The notes: generated by a model not told the origin, from the letters alone. A stretch of 64,000 nucleotides of DNA from Kitasatospora indigofera (GCF_014655955.1 NZ_BNBO01000005.1:124001-188000); one strand, 5' to 3'. Counted from the first letter of the stretch, positions 18,278 to 28,029 are shown. Program-made: numbers and translations.

Positions 18278-20373
18278 CCACCCCGATGAACAAGGGCCCG
18301 CAGGACGGAGGCCCCGGGGGCGAGGTCCCCGGCGGCACCGGCCCGGCGGCGAGCGGCGGGGCGAACGGCGCGACCGGGAGCGGCGCGGCGGACGGCGCGG
18401 CGCCGAAGATCGCCGTCAGCGACTCGCAGACCGCCGCCGCCCGGCGCGGCCCGGCCGGCCCCGGCCGGTTCATGGGCGGCCAGGGCGCCGAGAAGTCGAT
18501 GGACTTCAAGGGCTCCGGCAAGCGGCTGCTGAACCTGCTGCGCCCCGAGCGGGCGGCCATCGTCGGCGTGCTGGGCCTCGGGGTGCTGAGCATCGGCTGC
18601 GCCGTGGTCGGCCCCAAGGTGCTCGGCAACGCGACCGACCTGATCTTCGCCGGCGTGGTCGGCCGGCAGGCCCCGGCCGGCGAGACCAAGGCCCAGGTCC
18701 TGGACGGCCTGCGCGCGAACGGCCAGGGCGGCGTCGCCGACATGCTCAACTCGGTCGACTTCACCCCCGGCCAGGGCATGGACTTCGGTGCCATCGGCAC
18801 CGTGCTGCTCTGGGTGCTGGCGATCTACGTCGCCTCCGCCGTGTTCGGCATCGTGCAGGGCCGGATCGCGGCCAACGCCATCCAGCGCACGGTCTTCCGG
18901 ATGCGCGAGTCGGTGGACGCCAAGCTGTCCCGGCTGCCGCTGAGCTACTTCGACAAGCAGCCGCGCGGCGAGGTGCTCAGCCGGGTCACCAACGACATCG
19001 ACAACATCGCCCAGTCGATGCAGCAGACCACCGGCCAGGTGGTGAACTCGACCCTCACCGTCGTGGGCGTGCTGGCCATGATGTTCTGGATCTCGCCGCT
19101 GCTGGCCCTGATCGCGCTGATCTCCGTCCCGGCCTCGATCGTGGTGGCGACCAAGGTCGGCAAGCGGGCGCAGCCGCAGTTCGTCTCGCAGTGGAAGACC
19201 ACCGGCCAGCTGAACGGCCACATCGAGGAGATGTACACCGGCCACGCGCTGGTGAAGGTCTTCGGCCGGCAGAAGGAGTCCGCCGAGACCTTCCGCGAGC
19301 ACAACGAGGCGCTGTACGCGTCGAGCTTCCGGGCCCAGTTCATCTCCGGGATCATCCAGCCCGCGATGATGCTGATCGGCAACCTGAACTACGTGCTGGT
19401 GGCCGTGGTCGGCGGCCTGCGGGTGGCGAGCGGCGCGCTGTCCATCGGTGACGTGCAGGCGTTCATCCAGTACTCCCGGCAGTTCAGCCAGCCGCTCACC
19501 CAGGTCGCCAGCATGGCCAACCTGGTGCAGTCCGGCGTCGCCTCGGCGGAGCGGGTCTTCGAGCTGCTGGACGCCCCCGAGCAGTCCGCCGAGCCCGTCC
19601 GGCCGGAGCGCCCGGCCGAGCTGCGCGGGCGGGTCGCCTTCGAGGACGTGGCGTTCCGCTACGACCCGGAGAAGCCGCTCATCGAGGACCTCTCGCTGAA
19701 GGTGGAGCCCGGCCACACGGTGGCCATCGTCGGCCCGACCGGCGCCGGCAAGACCACCCTGGTGAACCTGCTGATGCGGTTCTACGAGGTCAGCAGCGGC
19801 ACGATCACCCTGGACGGGGTGGACATCGCCGCGATGACCCGTGAGGAGCTGCGGGCCGGCATCGGCATGGTGCTCCAGGACACCTGGCTGTTCGGCGGCA
19901 CCATCGCGGAGAACATCGCGTACGGCGCCGACGGCGGCGCCACCCGCGAGCAGATCGTCGAGGCGGCGAAGGCCGCGCACGTCGACCGCTTCGTCCGCAC
20001 CCTGCCGGACGGCTACGACACCGTCATCGACGACGAGGGCACCGGCGTCAGCGCCGGCGAGAAGCAGCTGATCACCATCGCCCGGGCCTTCCTGGCCGAG
20101 CCGAGCATCCTCGTCCTGGACGAGGCGACCAGCTCCGTCGACACCCGCACCGAGGTGCTGATCCAGCGGGCCATGGCCCGCCTGCGCAGCGGCCGGACCA
20201 GCTTCGTGATCGCCCACCGGCTCTCCACCATCCGGGACGCCGACGTGATCCTGGTGATGGAGAACGGCTCGATCGTCGAGCAGGGCTCGCACGACGACCT
20301 GATCGCCGTCGGCGGCGCCTACGCCCGCCTGTACAAGGCGCAGTTCGCCGAGGCGGTGGCCGAGGTCGACTGA
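18274..20373 (+). CDS. ABC exporter subunit 2 (catalytic)
   Basis: 699-residue partner of the preceding exporter, beginning at GTG in the overlap GTGA (18274) with a GGAGG ribosome site inside the upstream gene. An about 70-residue Gly/Ala-rich leader precedes six membrane segments. The ATPase domain has Walker A GPTGAGKT, Walker B LVLDEATSSVD with the catalytic Glu, but an altered signature VSAGEKQL. Together with subunit 1 this gives one consensus and one degenerate ATP site, as known for TM287/288-type heterodimers. The substrate is unknown; multidrug or lipid export is typical. Confidence 0.94.
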   Translation: MTTPMNKGPQDGGPGGEVPGGTGPAASGGANGATGSGAADGAAPKIAVSDSQTAAARRGPAGPGRFMGGQGAEKSMDFKGSGKRLLNLLRPERAAIVGVLGLGVLSIGCAVVGPKVLGNATDLIFAGVVGRQAPAGETKAQVLDGLRANGQGGVADMLNSVDFTPGQGMDFGAIGTVLLWVLAIYVASAVFGIVQGRIAANAIQRTVFRMRESVDAKLSRLPLSYFDKQPRGEVLSRVTNDIDNIAQSMQQTTGQVVNSTLTVVGVLAMMFWISPLLALIALISVPASIVVATKVGKRAQPQFVSQWKTTGQLNGHIEEMYTGHALVKVFGRQKESAETFREHNEALYASSFRAQFISGIIQPAMMLIGNLNYVLVAVVGGLRVASGALSIGDVQAFIQYSRQFSQPLTQVASMANLVQSGVASAERVFELLDAPEQSAEPVRPERPAELRGRVAFEDVAFRYDPEKPLIEDLSLKVEPGHTVAIVGPTGAGKTTLVNLLMRFYEVSSGTITLDGVDIAAMTREELRAGIGMVLQDTWLFGGTIAENIAYGADGGATREQIVEAAKAAHVDRFVRTLPDGYDTVIDDEGTGVSAGEKQLITIARAFLAEPSILVLDEATSSVDTRTEVLIQRAMARLRSGRTSFVIAHRLSTIRDADVILVMENGSIVEQGSHDDLIAVGGAYARLYKAQFAEAVAEVD

Positions 20374-20413
20374 CCGCGGCGGCGGTCGCGGGCCGCGTCC
20401 CGCGACCGGGGAG

Positions 20414-20448
20414 CGAGGGGGAGGCCGGTACGACCGGTCTCCCCCTCG
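20414..20448 (+). terminator. Terminator after the ABC exporter operon
   Basis: A 16-bp stem runs from 20414-20429 to 20433-20448 with one G-T wobble and a 3-base loop (acg), 40 bases past the stop. Confidence 0.75.
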
Positions 20449-20640
20449 TCGTGTGCGGGCTCGCCACCTCGGGGGCCGGCCCCTCCTCGCGTGCGGCCCA
20501 CTCCCCCGGGTGGGGGAACCCCTACCCGCGTGGGGCCTCCCCCGGCCCGGGACCGCCTCGGCGACCGGACGCGGGCCCGACCCAACCGGGGCCTGAAAAA
20601 GATCTTCCGTGCCGCCCCCGGCACTGCCACACTCGCACCC

Positions 20641-21234
20641 GTGCCAACACCCCAGGACGTCTACGAGACCCACTTCGGCTGGACCGGAAGGAGCACCCGC
20701 AAGGCCGTCACCAACGCCGTCTGCGCGCTGACCGGCCTGGTCGCGATCGCGATCGGCGCGGTCGTCAGAGGCACGGCCGGGCTGGTGCTGGTCGCCCTCG
20801 GTGCCCTCGCCCTGCTCACCGCGGGCGCCTCGCTCGCCCTCACCACGGCCGCGGTCCGCGGCGGCCGGACCGCCCTGCGGGTGGACCGCGACGGCATCCT
20901 GCTGGGCGGCTACCCCCTCCGGTACCAGGGCACCAGCGCGCTGGTGCCCTGGGGCGACATCGTCGGGGTGGAGCTCTGGGTCCAGCGGACCGGCACCATG
21001 TCGTACGTGGGCCTGCACCGGATCGAGGGCGCCCCGGACCTGCCGGACGCCACGACCGACCCCAGGGCCCTCCAGGTCACCGAACGGGCCGCCGGGAGGC
21101 CGATCGCGCTGGTGACCGCCAGCCGTCCGATCCACCACTGGGAACTCGACGTCCGACAGTTGCTGACCACCATCGCGCGGCACGCGCCGCAGGTGGTGAT
21201 CACCGTCGACCCGGCCTTCCCCGGTGGTGCCTGA
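20641..21234 (+). CDS. PH-like domain membrane protein
   Basis: 197-residue hypothetical protein. Two hydrophobic segments (about 25-45 and 48-70) form a hairpin, followed by a cytoplasmic beta-rich domain with ALRVDRDGILLGG and LVPWGDIVGVELW, the pattern of bacterial PH-like domains. The GTG at 20641 lacks a ribosome site. It converges on lepA across a shared terminator. Function unknown. Confidence 0.75.
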   Translation: MPTPQDVYETHFGWTGRSTRKAVTNAVCALTGLVAIAIGAVVRGTAGLVLVALGALALLTAGASLALTTAAVRGGRTALRVDRDGILLGGYPLRYQGTSALVPWGDIVGVELWVQRTGTMSYVGLHRIEGAPDLPDATTDPRALQVTERAAGRPIALVTASRPIHHWELDVRQLLTTIARHAPQVVITVDPAFPGGA

Positions 21235-21274
21235 GCGCGGCCGGGGCCACGGGCAGGACCGCCCGGGCAACGGA

Positions 21275-21315
21275 CGAGGGCGCCGCCGCCCCTGGCCGGG
21301 GTGACGGCGCCCTCG
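21275..21315. terminator. Bidirectional terminator between convergent genes
   Basis: CGAGGGCGCCG (21275-21285) pairs with CGGCGCCCTCG (21305-21315), and an inner CCCC/GGGG pair shortens the loop. It sits between the convergent PH-like gene and lepA and can fold from either strand. Confidence 0.75.
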
Positions 21316-21354
21316 CGCGCTACCGGGGTCCGCCGACGGACACCGGCCCGCGGG

Positions 21355-23223
21355 CTACTTCTTTTCCTTCGGGGCGTCCGCGTCGGTGGACAGCGCGGCG
21401 ATGAAGGCCTCCTGCGGGACCTCCACCCGGCCGACCATCTTCATCCGCTTCTTGCCCTCCTTCTGCTTCTCCAGCAGCTTGCGCTTACGCGAGATGTCAC
21501 CGCCGTAGCACTTGGCGAGGACGTCCTTGCGGATCGCGCGGACGGTCTCACGGGCGATCACCCGCGAGCCGATGGCGGCCTGGATCGGCACCTCGAACTG
21601 CTGGCGCGGGATGAGCTTCTGCAGCTTGCCGGCCATCATGATGCCGTAGTTGTAGGCCTTGTCCTTGTGCACGATCGCGGAGAACGCGTCCACCGCGTCG
21701 CCGTGCAGCAGGATGTCGACCTTGACCAGGTCGGCCGTCTGCTCGCCGATCGGCTCGTAGTCGAAGGAGCCGTAGCCACGGGTCTTGGACTTCAGGATGT
21801 CGAAGAAGTCGAAGACGATCTCGGCCAGCGGCAGGGTGTAGCGCAGCTCCACCCGGTCCTCGGACAGGTAGTCCATGCCCTGCATGTTGCCGCGGCGGCT
21901 CTGGCAGAGCTCCATGACGGCACCGACGAACTCGTTCGGCACCAGGATGGACCCGCGGACCACCGGCTCGTGCACCTCGGAGATCTTGCCGGTCGGGAAC
22001 TCGCTCGGGTTGGTGACGGTGTGCTCGGTGCCGTCCTCCATCACCACCCGGTAGACCACGTTGGGGGCGGTGGAGATCAGGTCCAGGTTGAACTCGCGCT
22101 CCAGCCGCTCCCGGACGATCTCCAGGTGCAGCAGGCCGAGGAAGCCGCAGCGGTAGCCGAAGCCCAGCGCGACCGAGGTCTCCGGCTCGTACACCAGGGC
22201 GGCGTCGTTGAGCTGGAGCTTGTCGAGGGCGTCGCGCAGCAGCGGGTAGTCGCTGCCATCCAGCGGGTAGAGGCCGGAGAACACCATCGGGCGCGGCTCC
22301 TTGTAGCCGCCCAGCGCCTCCGTCGCGCCCTTGTGCATCGAGGTGATGGTGTCGCCGACCTTGGACTGCCGGACGTCCTTCACACCGGTGATGATGTAGC
22401 CCACCTCGCCGACCCCGAGGCCGTCGGCGACCTTGGGCTCGGGCGAGATGACGCCGATCTCCAGCAGTTCGTGGGTCGCGCCGGTGGACATCATCTCGAT
22501 CCGCTCACGCTTGGTGAGCTCACCGTCGACCACCCGGACGTAGGTGACCACGCCGCGGTAGGTGTCGTAGACCGAGTCGAAGATCATCGCGCGGGCCGGG
22601 GCGTTCTTGACGCCGACCGGGGCCGGGATCTTCTCGACCAGGTGGTCGAGCAGCTCCGGCACGCCGAGGCCGCTCTTGGCGCTGACCTTGAGGACGTCCT
22701 CCGGCTCGCAGCCGATGATGTGCGCGATCTCGGCGGCGTACTTCTCCGGCTGGGCGGCCGGCAGGTCGATCTTGTTCAGCACCGGGACGATGGTGAGGTT
22801 GTTCTCCAGCGCCAGGTACAGGTTGGCGAGGGTCTGCGCCTCGATGCCCTGGGCGGCGTCCACCACGAGGATGGTGCCCTCGCAGGCGGCGAGCGAACGG
22901 GACACCTCGTAGGTGAAGTCCACGTGGCCCGGGGTGTCGATCATGTTGAGGATGTGGGTCTTCCCCGCACCCTCCCCGACCGTCGGCGCCCAGGGGAGGC
23001 GGACCGCCTGCGACTTGATGGTGATACCGCGCTCGCGCTCGATGTCCATGCGGTCGAGGTACTGGGCACGCATCTGCCGGGGGTCGACGACGCCGGTGAT
23101 CTGCAGCATCCGGTCGGCGAGGGTCGACTTGCCGTGGTCGATGTGGGCGATGATGCAGAAGTTGCGGATCAGCGCCGGGTCGGTACGGCTGGGCTGTGGC
23201 ACATTGCTGGGGGTCGCGGGCAC
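21355..23223 (-). CDS. lepA: Elongation factor 4
   Basis: Ribosome-associated GTPase LepA/EF-4, 622 residues. G-domain motifs are [14 protein letters not shown] and NKID; the family-specific C-terminal domain ends [19 protein letters not shown] chose GTG at 23223 ([22 protein letters not shown]) because family members begin just here and GGAG lies about 12 bases upstream. It is divergent from the small monooxygenase-like gene. Not in an operon with neighbours. Confidence 0.97.
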   Translation of the reverse strand: MPATPSNVPQPSRTDPALIRNFCIIAHIDHGKSTLADRMLQITGVVDPRQMRAQYLDRMDIERERGITIKSQAVRLPWAPTVGEGAGKTHILNMIDTPGHVDFTYEVSRSLAACEGTILVVDAAQGIEAQTLANLYLALENNLTIVPVLNKIDLPAAQPEKYAAEIAHIIGCEPEDVLKVSAKSGLGVPELLDHLVEKIPAPVGVKNAPARAMIFDSVYDTYRGVVTYVRVVDGELTKRERIEMMSTGATHELLEIGVISPEPKVADGLGVGEVGYIITGVKDVRQSKVGDTITSMHKGATEALGGYKEPRPMVFSGLYPLDGSDYPLLRDALDKLQLNDAALVYEPETSVALGFGYRCGFLGLLHLEIVRERLEREFNLDLISTAPNVVYRVVMEDGTEHTVTNPSEFPTGKISEVHEPVVRGSILVPNEFVGAVMELCQSRRGNMQGMDYLSEDRVELRYTLPLAEIVFDFFDILKSKTRGYGSFDYEPIGEQTADLVKVDILLHGDAVDAFSAIVHKDKAYNYGIMMAGKLQKLIPRQQFEVPIQAAIGSRVIARETVRAIRKDVLAKCYGGDISRKRKLLEKQKEGKKRMKMVGRVEVPQEAFIAALSTDADAPKEKK

Positions 23224-23410
23224 CTTGGTCCGATTCTCCGTTGGTCCGGGGGCCGGGCGCTCGCCCCCTCGCCGTCGCACTCGACGTCGGGCTGAGGAGC
23301 CGCTTCCCGGGGACCGGACGGTCTCGTCCGATCGATATGGCTCCGACCATCTTCCCACGACCGGGCATCGGGTCACCGTCCAGCCGGGAACCCGTCGCCG
23401 CAGCCGCTCC

Positions 23411-23424
23411 TAGACTGCCTCCCA
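23411..23424 (+). promoter_or_regulatory. Candidate leaderless promoter
   Basis: TAGACT (23411-23416) is followed after 7 bases by the ATG of the monooxygenase-like gene at 23424. There is no ribosome site between them. Confidence 0.45.
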
Positions 23425-23729
23425 TGATCTTGGAAAGCGCACGGCTCGACGTCCTGTCCGGCCGCGAGGAGGACTTCCTCGCGGCGTTCACCGAGGCCAG
23501 GCCCCTGATCGCGGTCCAGCCGGGATTCCGCTCGCTGGAGCTGCGCCGCTGCCTGGACGAGGGCCGGGGCTCGCGCTTCCTGCTCCAGGTGGAGTGGGAG
23601 ACTCTGGCCGACCACACCGAGGGCTTCCGCCGCTCCGCCGAGTACGAGCGCTGGCGCACCCTGCTGCACCCCTACTACTCGCCGTTCCCCGAGGTCGAGC
23701 ACTACGGGGAGCCCGTGCTCACGGCGTAG
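23424..23729 (+). CDS. Antibiotic biosynthesis monooxygenase-like protein
   Basis: Short (101 residue) protein of the ABM dimeric alpha-beta barrel superfamily, with the typical pattern MILESARLDVLSGREEDF, then QPGFRSLELRRC and FLLQVEWETLADHTEGFRRS. Such proteins may oxidise small aromatic substrates or degrade heme; no active-site assignment is possible. The start has no ribosome site and is probably leaderless. Confidence 0.85.
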   Translation: MILESARLDVLSGREEDFLAAFTEARPLIAVQPGFRSLELRRCLDEGRGSRFLLQVEWETLADHTEGFRRSAEYERWRTLLHPYYSPFPEVEHYGEPVLTA

Positions 23730-23802
23730 CGCGGCACCGCCGGTGCGGAGCCCGCCGGACCGGGACGGGCGGGGCCCGGCACGTCCCGCGGGCCCCGCCG
23801 GT

Positions 23803-23832
23803 TTGGGGCGAGCCCCCCGCCCCTGGTAGCGT
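23803..23832 (+). promoter_or_regulatory. Candidate promoter of rpsT
   Basis: TTGGGG (23803-23808), 18 bases, TAGCGT (23827-23832). This would give an rpsT leader of about 115 bases. Confidence 0.45.
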
Positions 23833-23952
23833 TGGCCGCTGCACCTGGCCCTGGCATGCCCTCTCAGCAGACCGGACCGTGCGGTGCTGCCTCCCCCGGT
23901 CTCGGCCGGGAGGTACCTCCAGAACCATTACGAACAAGACTGAGGCTCCTTC

Positions 23953-24222
23953 GTGGCGAACATCAAGTCCCAGATCAAGCGCAACAAGACCAACGAGAAG
24001 GCGCGCCTGCGCAACAAGGCCGTCAAGTCCTCGCTCAAGACCGCCCTGCGCAAGGCCCGCGAGGCCGCTGCCGCCGGCGAGACCGAGAAGGCCACCGTGC
24101 TGGCCCGCGAGGCCTCCAAGGCCCTCGACAAGGCCGTCAGCAAGGGCGTCATCCACGCCAACCAGGCCGCCAACAAGAAGTCGGCCATCACCAAGCGCGT
24201 CAACGCGGCCGCCCAGGCCTGA
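23953..24222 (+). CDS. rpsT: 30S ribosomal protein S20
   Basis: 89-residue basic protein binding 16S rRNA in the small subunit. The whole sequence, from [21 protein letters not shown] to [11 protein letters not shown], matches S20. GTG start at 23953 with GAGG seven bases before it. It is monocistronic and followed at once by a hairpin. Confidence 0.98.
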   Translation: MANIKSQIKRNKTNEKARLRNKAVKSSLKTALRKAREAAAAGETEKATVLAREASKALDKAVSKGVIHANQAANKKSAITKRVNAAAQA

Positions 24223-24228
24223 CGCCCC

Positions 24229-24245
24229 GGGGCCGTCACGGCCCC
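24229..24245 (+). terminator. Terminator after rpsT
   Basis: GGGGCC-GTCAC-GGCCCC begins 7 bases after the rpsT stop, a short GC-rich hairpin. Confidence 0.6.
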
Positions 24246-24379
24246 ACTCCCTCAGGTCGAACCGGCCCTCTACCCGGGACCCTGAGGCGCACAGACTCGT
24301 ACCGCACGCGGCCTGCGTTCGCCACGCGGGTGCGGTGCACACAGCTCGACCGAAGCGCCGGCCCGCCGGCGCCTCCACC

Positions 24380-24410
24380 ACTGCCCGCCAGGGATTCCCT
24401 GGCGGGCAGT
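24380..24410. terminator. Perfect 31-base palindrome, likely bidirectional terminator
   Basis: Two 15-base arms (24380-24394 and 24396-24410) are exact reverse complements around a single central T. It lies in the 560-base spacer between convergent rpsT and the sigma gene. The rest of the spacer holds short GATGTCGGG repeats (24493-24527) and the repeats described next, with no gene that I can support. Confidence 0.75.
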
Positions 24411-24673
24411 GCGCGTTCTGCGGGCCCGACGCCGGTCGGGGCGGCCCGCCGGGCGGACGGGTCGGCCCCCTGGCGAGCCGGGACGGCCGGGGCGGTGTCG
24501 GGACGATGTCGGGGCGATGTCGGGACCGGCTTCGCCGGGCGGACGGGAGCCGGGGAGCGACCTCACCTGCACCGGCGGAACCACCTCACCCGGGCTCCGT
24601 CACGGTGGCCGTCACGGTGGCGGCGGGCGTCGCGGCCGGGCCGGCGCGCCGTCGGCGCCCTTGCCGTCCGGGA

Positions 24674-24739
24674 CCGGTGCACCGCGGCCACCGACCAGTA
24701 CCCGGTGCACCGGGGCCACCGACCAGTACCGGTGCACCG
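24674..24739. repeat. Direct repeats carrying a palindromic decamer
   Basis: CCGGTGCACCG occurs at 24674-24684, 24702-24712 and 24729-24739. The intervening sequence GGCCACCGACCAGTAC is the same both times (period 28, then 27). The core CGGTGCACCG is self-complementary. It lies just downstream of the sigma gene. Confidence 0.85.
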
Positions 24740-24806
24740 ACGACACCCAGCGTGAGCTTCGCGCCCTCCGGCGTGCGGCGGGGCGCTGCGGACCGGGCGC
24801 GAGATG

Positions 24807-26007
24807 TCAGCGGGGCCGGTGGGCGTCGAGGCGGGTGTTGAGGCGGGCGGCCTGGCGCGTCAGGTGGTCGCGCTCGGCGAGGTTCGACGCCTCCCGGGCC
24901 GCCTCGGCATAGAGCCGGGCCGCTGTGGCCAGGTCGCCGTCGCGCTCGTGGAGGTACGCCGCCACCGCGGTGCGGCGCGGGACGGGGTGTCCCCCGTTCC
25001 GGGAGCGCGGAGAGGAGTCCTCCAGTGCCGCGAGCGCCGCCAGCCCGGCGCGCGGTCCGTCGGCCTCGCCGACGGCCACCGCGCGGTTGAGCCGGACGAC
25101 CGGGCTGTCGGTCAGGCGGACGAGTTCGTCGTACCACTCGACGATCTGCACCCAGTCGGTCCTCCTCGGCGGTGGGAGCGTCGGCGTGCAGGGCCGCGAC
25201 GGCGGCCTGCGCCTGGAACTCGCCCAGCTGGTCGCGGGCCAGGGCCGCCTGGAGGATCTCGACCCCCTCGGCGATCGACCCGGTGTCCCACCGGGTGCGG
25301 TCCTGCTCGGCGAGCGGCACCAGGCTGCCGTCGCGCGCCGTCCGGGAGTCGCGCCGGGCGTGGTGGAGCAGCATCAGGGCGAGCAGCCCCGCCACCTCGG
25401 GATGGTCGATCGCGGCCGCGAGCCGGCGGGTGAGCCGGATGGCCTCGGCGGCGAGGTCGACGTCGCCGGAGTAGCCCTCGTTGAACACCAGGTAGAGGAC
25501 GCGCAGCACGGTCGCGACATCGCCGGGCCGGTCGAACCGCACGCCGGAGACGGTCCGCTTGGCCCGGCTGATGCGCTGCGCCATGGTCGCCTCCGGCACC
25601 AGGTAGGCGTCGGCGATCTGGCGGGTGGTCAGCCCGCCGACCGCCCGCAGCGTGAGCGCGACGGCGGACGACGGCGTCAGCGACGGGTGGGCGCACAGGA
25701 AGTAGAGCTGGAGCGTGTCGTCCACCGCCGGTGCGGGCCCGGGCGGCGGCTCCTCGTCGACGAGGAGCTCACGCCGGCGGCGGGCGGCGTCCGCCCTGGT
25801 CGCGTCGAGGAACCGGCGCCAGGCCACGGTGACCAGCCAGCCCTTCGGGTCCCGCGGACGGTCGGACGGCCAGACGCGGGCCGCCTCGACCAGGGCGTCC
25901 TGCACGGCGTCCTCGGCCGCCGCGAAGTCTGCTCCGCGGCGGACGAGGATGCCGAGCACGCCAGGGGTGAGGCTGCGCAGCAGTGCCTCGTCCATGGGCA
26001 GGGTCAC
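24807..26007 (-). pseudogene. ECF42-type sigma factor, frameshifted
   Basis: RNA polymerase sigma factor of the extracytoplasmic-function class with a C-terminal TPR-type extension (ECF42/DUF6596 group). Region 2 (FAAAEDAVQDALVEAARVW) and region 4 (LTTRQIADAYLVPEATMAQR) are intact. The frame fails after HADAPTAEE: an extra G at 25161 breaks it. Skipping that base restores TDWVQIVEWYDELVRL and the rest of the C-terminal domain to the TGA at 24807. The start is GTG at 26007, overlapping the DGPF gene's stop as GTGA; ATG at 25995 is an alternative. In this group the C-terminal extension is reported to be needed for activity, so the gene may be dead, unless the base is a sequencing error. Confidence 0.85.
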
Positions 26008-26411
26008 TCCGTGACGGTGGGCGGCTCGGTCAGGAAGGGGCGCAGCTCCAGCCACTCGTGGATCGGCTCCCCGCCCGCCCCGGGGGCGGCCGACAGCTCC
26101 CCGGCCAGTTCGACCGCGCGCTCGTAGCTGTCGACGTCGATCACCATCCAGCCGGCGATGAGGTCCTTGGTCTCGGCGAACGGGCCGTCGGTCACCGGCG
26201 GGCGCCCCTCGCCGTCGTACCGGACGAACGTGCCGCCGGGGGCGAGCGCCTGGCCGTCGACGAACTCGCCCGTACCCTCCAGCCGGTCCGCGAAGTCGCG
26301 CATGTACTGCACGTGGGCCGTGATCTCCTCCGGCGTCCACTTCTCCATCGGCACGTTGTTCACCGGGTCCGGAGCGCCGCGGTAGTGCTTGAGCAGCAGG
26401 TACTTGGCCAT
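26004..26411 (-). CDS. YCII/DGPF-domain protein
   Basis: 135-residue protein of the YCII superfamily with the DGPF signature (PPVTDGPFAETKDLIAGW). Such genes are characteristically next to ECF42 sigma factors, as here, where stop and start overlap by four bases. ATG at 26411 with an excellent GAGGAG ribosome site. Its role in sigma control is unknown. Confidence 0.92.
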   Translation of the reverse strand: MAKYLLLKHYRGAPDPVNNVPMEKWTPEEITAHVQYMRDFADRLEGTGEFVDGQALAPGGTFVRYDGEGRPPVTDGPFAETKDLIAGWMVIDVDSYERAVELAGELSAAPGAGGEPIHEWLELRPFLTEPPTVTE

Positions 26412-26829
26412 GGTGCAACTCCTCGGGCTGGTGCGACCCATTGTGGTCGCATTCACCCCTGGGACGGAGCCGGCCACGGGTTCTCGACATCACCGGCCAA
26501 GATTTTTTCGCCTTTCCGGCGGAGCGGGGCGGGCCGAGCAGGGCGGCAGGGCCCTCAGGGCCCGGGCACCGGGGCGTCCACGGACCCGTTTCGTGACGAC
26601 CGCCCTCGCGGGTGACCGGAGGGCCGGCGACAGACACTCATGACGCTTCGTCAATCCTCCTACTACGAACATGAGATCCGGTGGTCGGAACGAGCCGGTG
26701 GCGCGGCCGTCCCCATCGGGCTCCGACCAAGGCCCCTTCGCCGGGCACCGCCACTTCGGGCCGTCAACTGGTCGACGCACAGCACACCTTGAATGCTCTT
26801 GGTGATGGACCGGATGCGCTGCGTATCGA
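26412..26829. other. Spacer with no recognised gene
   Basis: About 420 bases between the divergent DGPF and MetE-like genes. I see no gene, tRNA or clear riboswitch. Codon bias is irregular and a TTTTTT run (26503-26508) is the only AT-rich patch. It must hold the promoter of the DGPF-sigma pair, which I could not pick out. Confidence 0.5.
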
Positions 26830-26843
26830 TAGTGTGCTGCTCA
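26830..26843 (+). promoter_or_regulatory. Candidate leaderless promoter of the MetE-like gene
   Basis: TAGTGT (26830-26835) lies 7 bases before the ATG at 26843, within TATCGATAGTGT. The -35 region is unclear (TTGGTG at 26799). Confidence 0.4.
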
Positions 26844-27907
26844 TGACGCTCCCCACGGAACTCATCGGAAGTCTCCCCCGGTCCGCCCAACTGCTGGCGG
26901 CGGTCGAGCAGCACGCCGCAGGCCAGATCGACGACGCCTCGCTGGCACAGCAGCGACAGGACGCCGTACGGGACACCATCGCGCGCCTCGAAGCCCTCGG
27001 CTCACCCGTCGTGACCGACGGCGAGCAGGCCAAGTCAAGTTTTGCCACGTACCCGCTGGAGGGGCTCACCAACCTCGCCCCGGAAGGCGCCGTGATCCCG
27101 TTCGCGGACGGGCACACGCGTCAACTGCCGCTGCTCACCGCCGGACCGTTCCGCTACGGGACGTACGCCGACAGCTACCTGCTCGCCGCCCAGCAGTTCG
27201 CCAGGGTGCCGGTGAAGCAGGCCGTCATCGCGCCGTCGGCGATCAGCCTGATCTACCCCGCGGACGGCATCGCCGGGTACCCGCGCGAGCAGTTCGTCGC
27301 CGACCTGGTGGACCAGGCGGAACAGGACATCCGCCGCTGCCTGCGGGCGGGTGCCCAGCGCGTCCAGATCGACTTCACCGAGGGGCGCCTCGCCCTGAAG
27401 CTCGACCCCTCGGGCGGGCTCCTCGACTCCTTCGTCGCGCTCAACAACAGCGTGCTGGAGCGGTTCTCCGACGAGGACCGGGCCCGGATCGGCGTGCACA
27501 CCTGCCCCGGCGGCGACCAGGACTCCACCCACAGCGCGGACGTGGACTACGCCCTGCTGCTGCCCCGGCTCTTCACGCTCCGGGCGGGCGCGTTCTACCT
27601 GGAGCTCGCGGCGGAGGCGGAGCCGCGGCGCGTGCTGGACCTGGTGGCCAAGCACGCGGGCGAGGACCAGCAGATCTTCGTCGGGGTGACCGACCCGATC
27701 GACCCGGTGGTCGAGACCGCCGAGCAGGTCCGGGACCGGGTGCTGACGGCGGCCGAGTACATCGACCCGACGCGGCTCGGCACCTGCGACGACTGCGGGT
27801 TCGCGCCGTTCGCCGACGACCTCTCCACCTCCAGGGAGACCGCCTTCGCCAAGATCGCCGCGCGGATCGAGGGCACCGCCCTGGCCGCCGTCGCGCTGGG
27901 GGTCTGA
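26843..27907 (+). CDS. Cobalamin-independent methionine synthase-like methyltransferase
   Basis: 354-residue protein corresponding to the C-terminal (catalytic) half of MetE, lacking the N-terminal domain. The zinc-ligand motif IGVHTCPGG (His-x-Cys, about residue 215) and the late TCDDCGFAPF Cys (about 315) are present. The start reads MTLPTELIGSLPRS, and GSLPR is conserved in this family. It may methylate homocysteine or another thiol, possibly with a separate methyl donor. It is monocistronic with a strong terminator 91 bases downstream. Confidence 0.9.
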   Translation: MTLPTELIGSLPRSAQLLAAVEQHAAGQIDDASLAQQRQDAVRDTIARLEALGSPVVTDGEQAKSSFATYPLEGLTNLAPEGAVIPFADGHTRQLPLLTAGPFRYGTYADSYLLAAQQFARVPVKQAVIAPSAISLIYPADGIAGYPREQFVADLVDQAEQDIRRCLRAGAQRVQIDFTEGRLALKLDPSGGLLDSFVALNNSVLERFSDEDRARIGVHTCPGGDQDSTHSADVDYALLLPRLFTLRAGAFYLELAAEAEPRRVLDLVAKHAGEDQQIFVGVTDPIDPVVETAEQVRDRVLTAAEYIDPTRLGTCDDCGFAPFADDLSTSRETAFAKIAARIEGTALAAVALGV

Positions 27908-27915
27908 CCACGGCG

Positions 27916-27957
27916 GCGATCGGGGTCCTGACCAGGGTCGCGACCGGGGTCCTGACC
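27916..27957. repeat. 18-bp direct repeat after the MetE-like gene
   Basis: GCGAYCGGGGTCCTGACC occurs at 27916-27933 and 27940-27957 (period 24), differing by one base. Confidence 0.75.
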
Positions 27958-27997
27958 GCGCCGGTGATCACGACCGTGACCGTCGCCGCCTGCTGAC

Positions 27998-28029
27998 GGT
28001 GGGGCCGGGCCCGTGGGCCCGGCCCCACC
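27998..28029 (+). terminator. Terminator after the MetE-like gene
   Basis: Two perfect 15-base arms (27998-28012 and 28015-28029) with a 2-base centre form a very stable GC hairpin. Confidence 0.75.

Noticed and set aside
26412..26842. Possible cobalamin or SAM riboswitch before the MetE-like gene
   Set aside because: No conserved riboswitch core visible, and the gene appears to have a promoter box right at its start.
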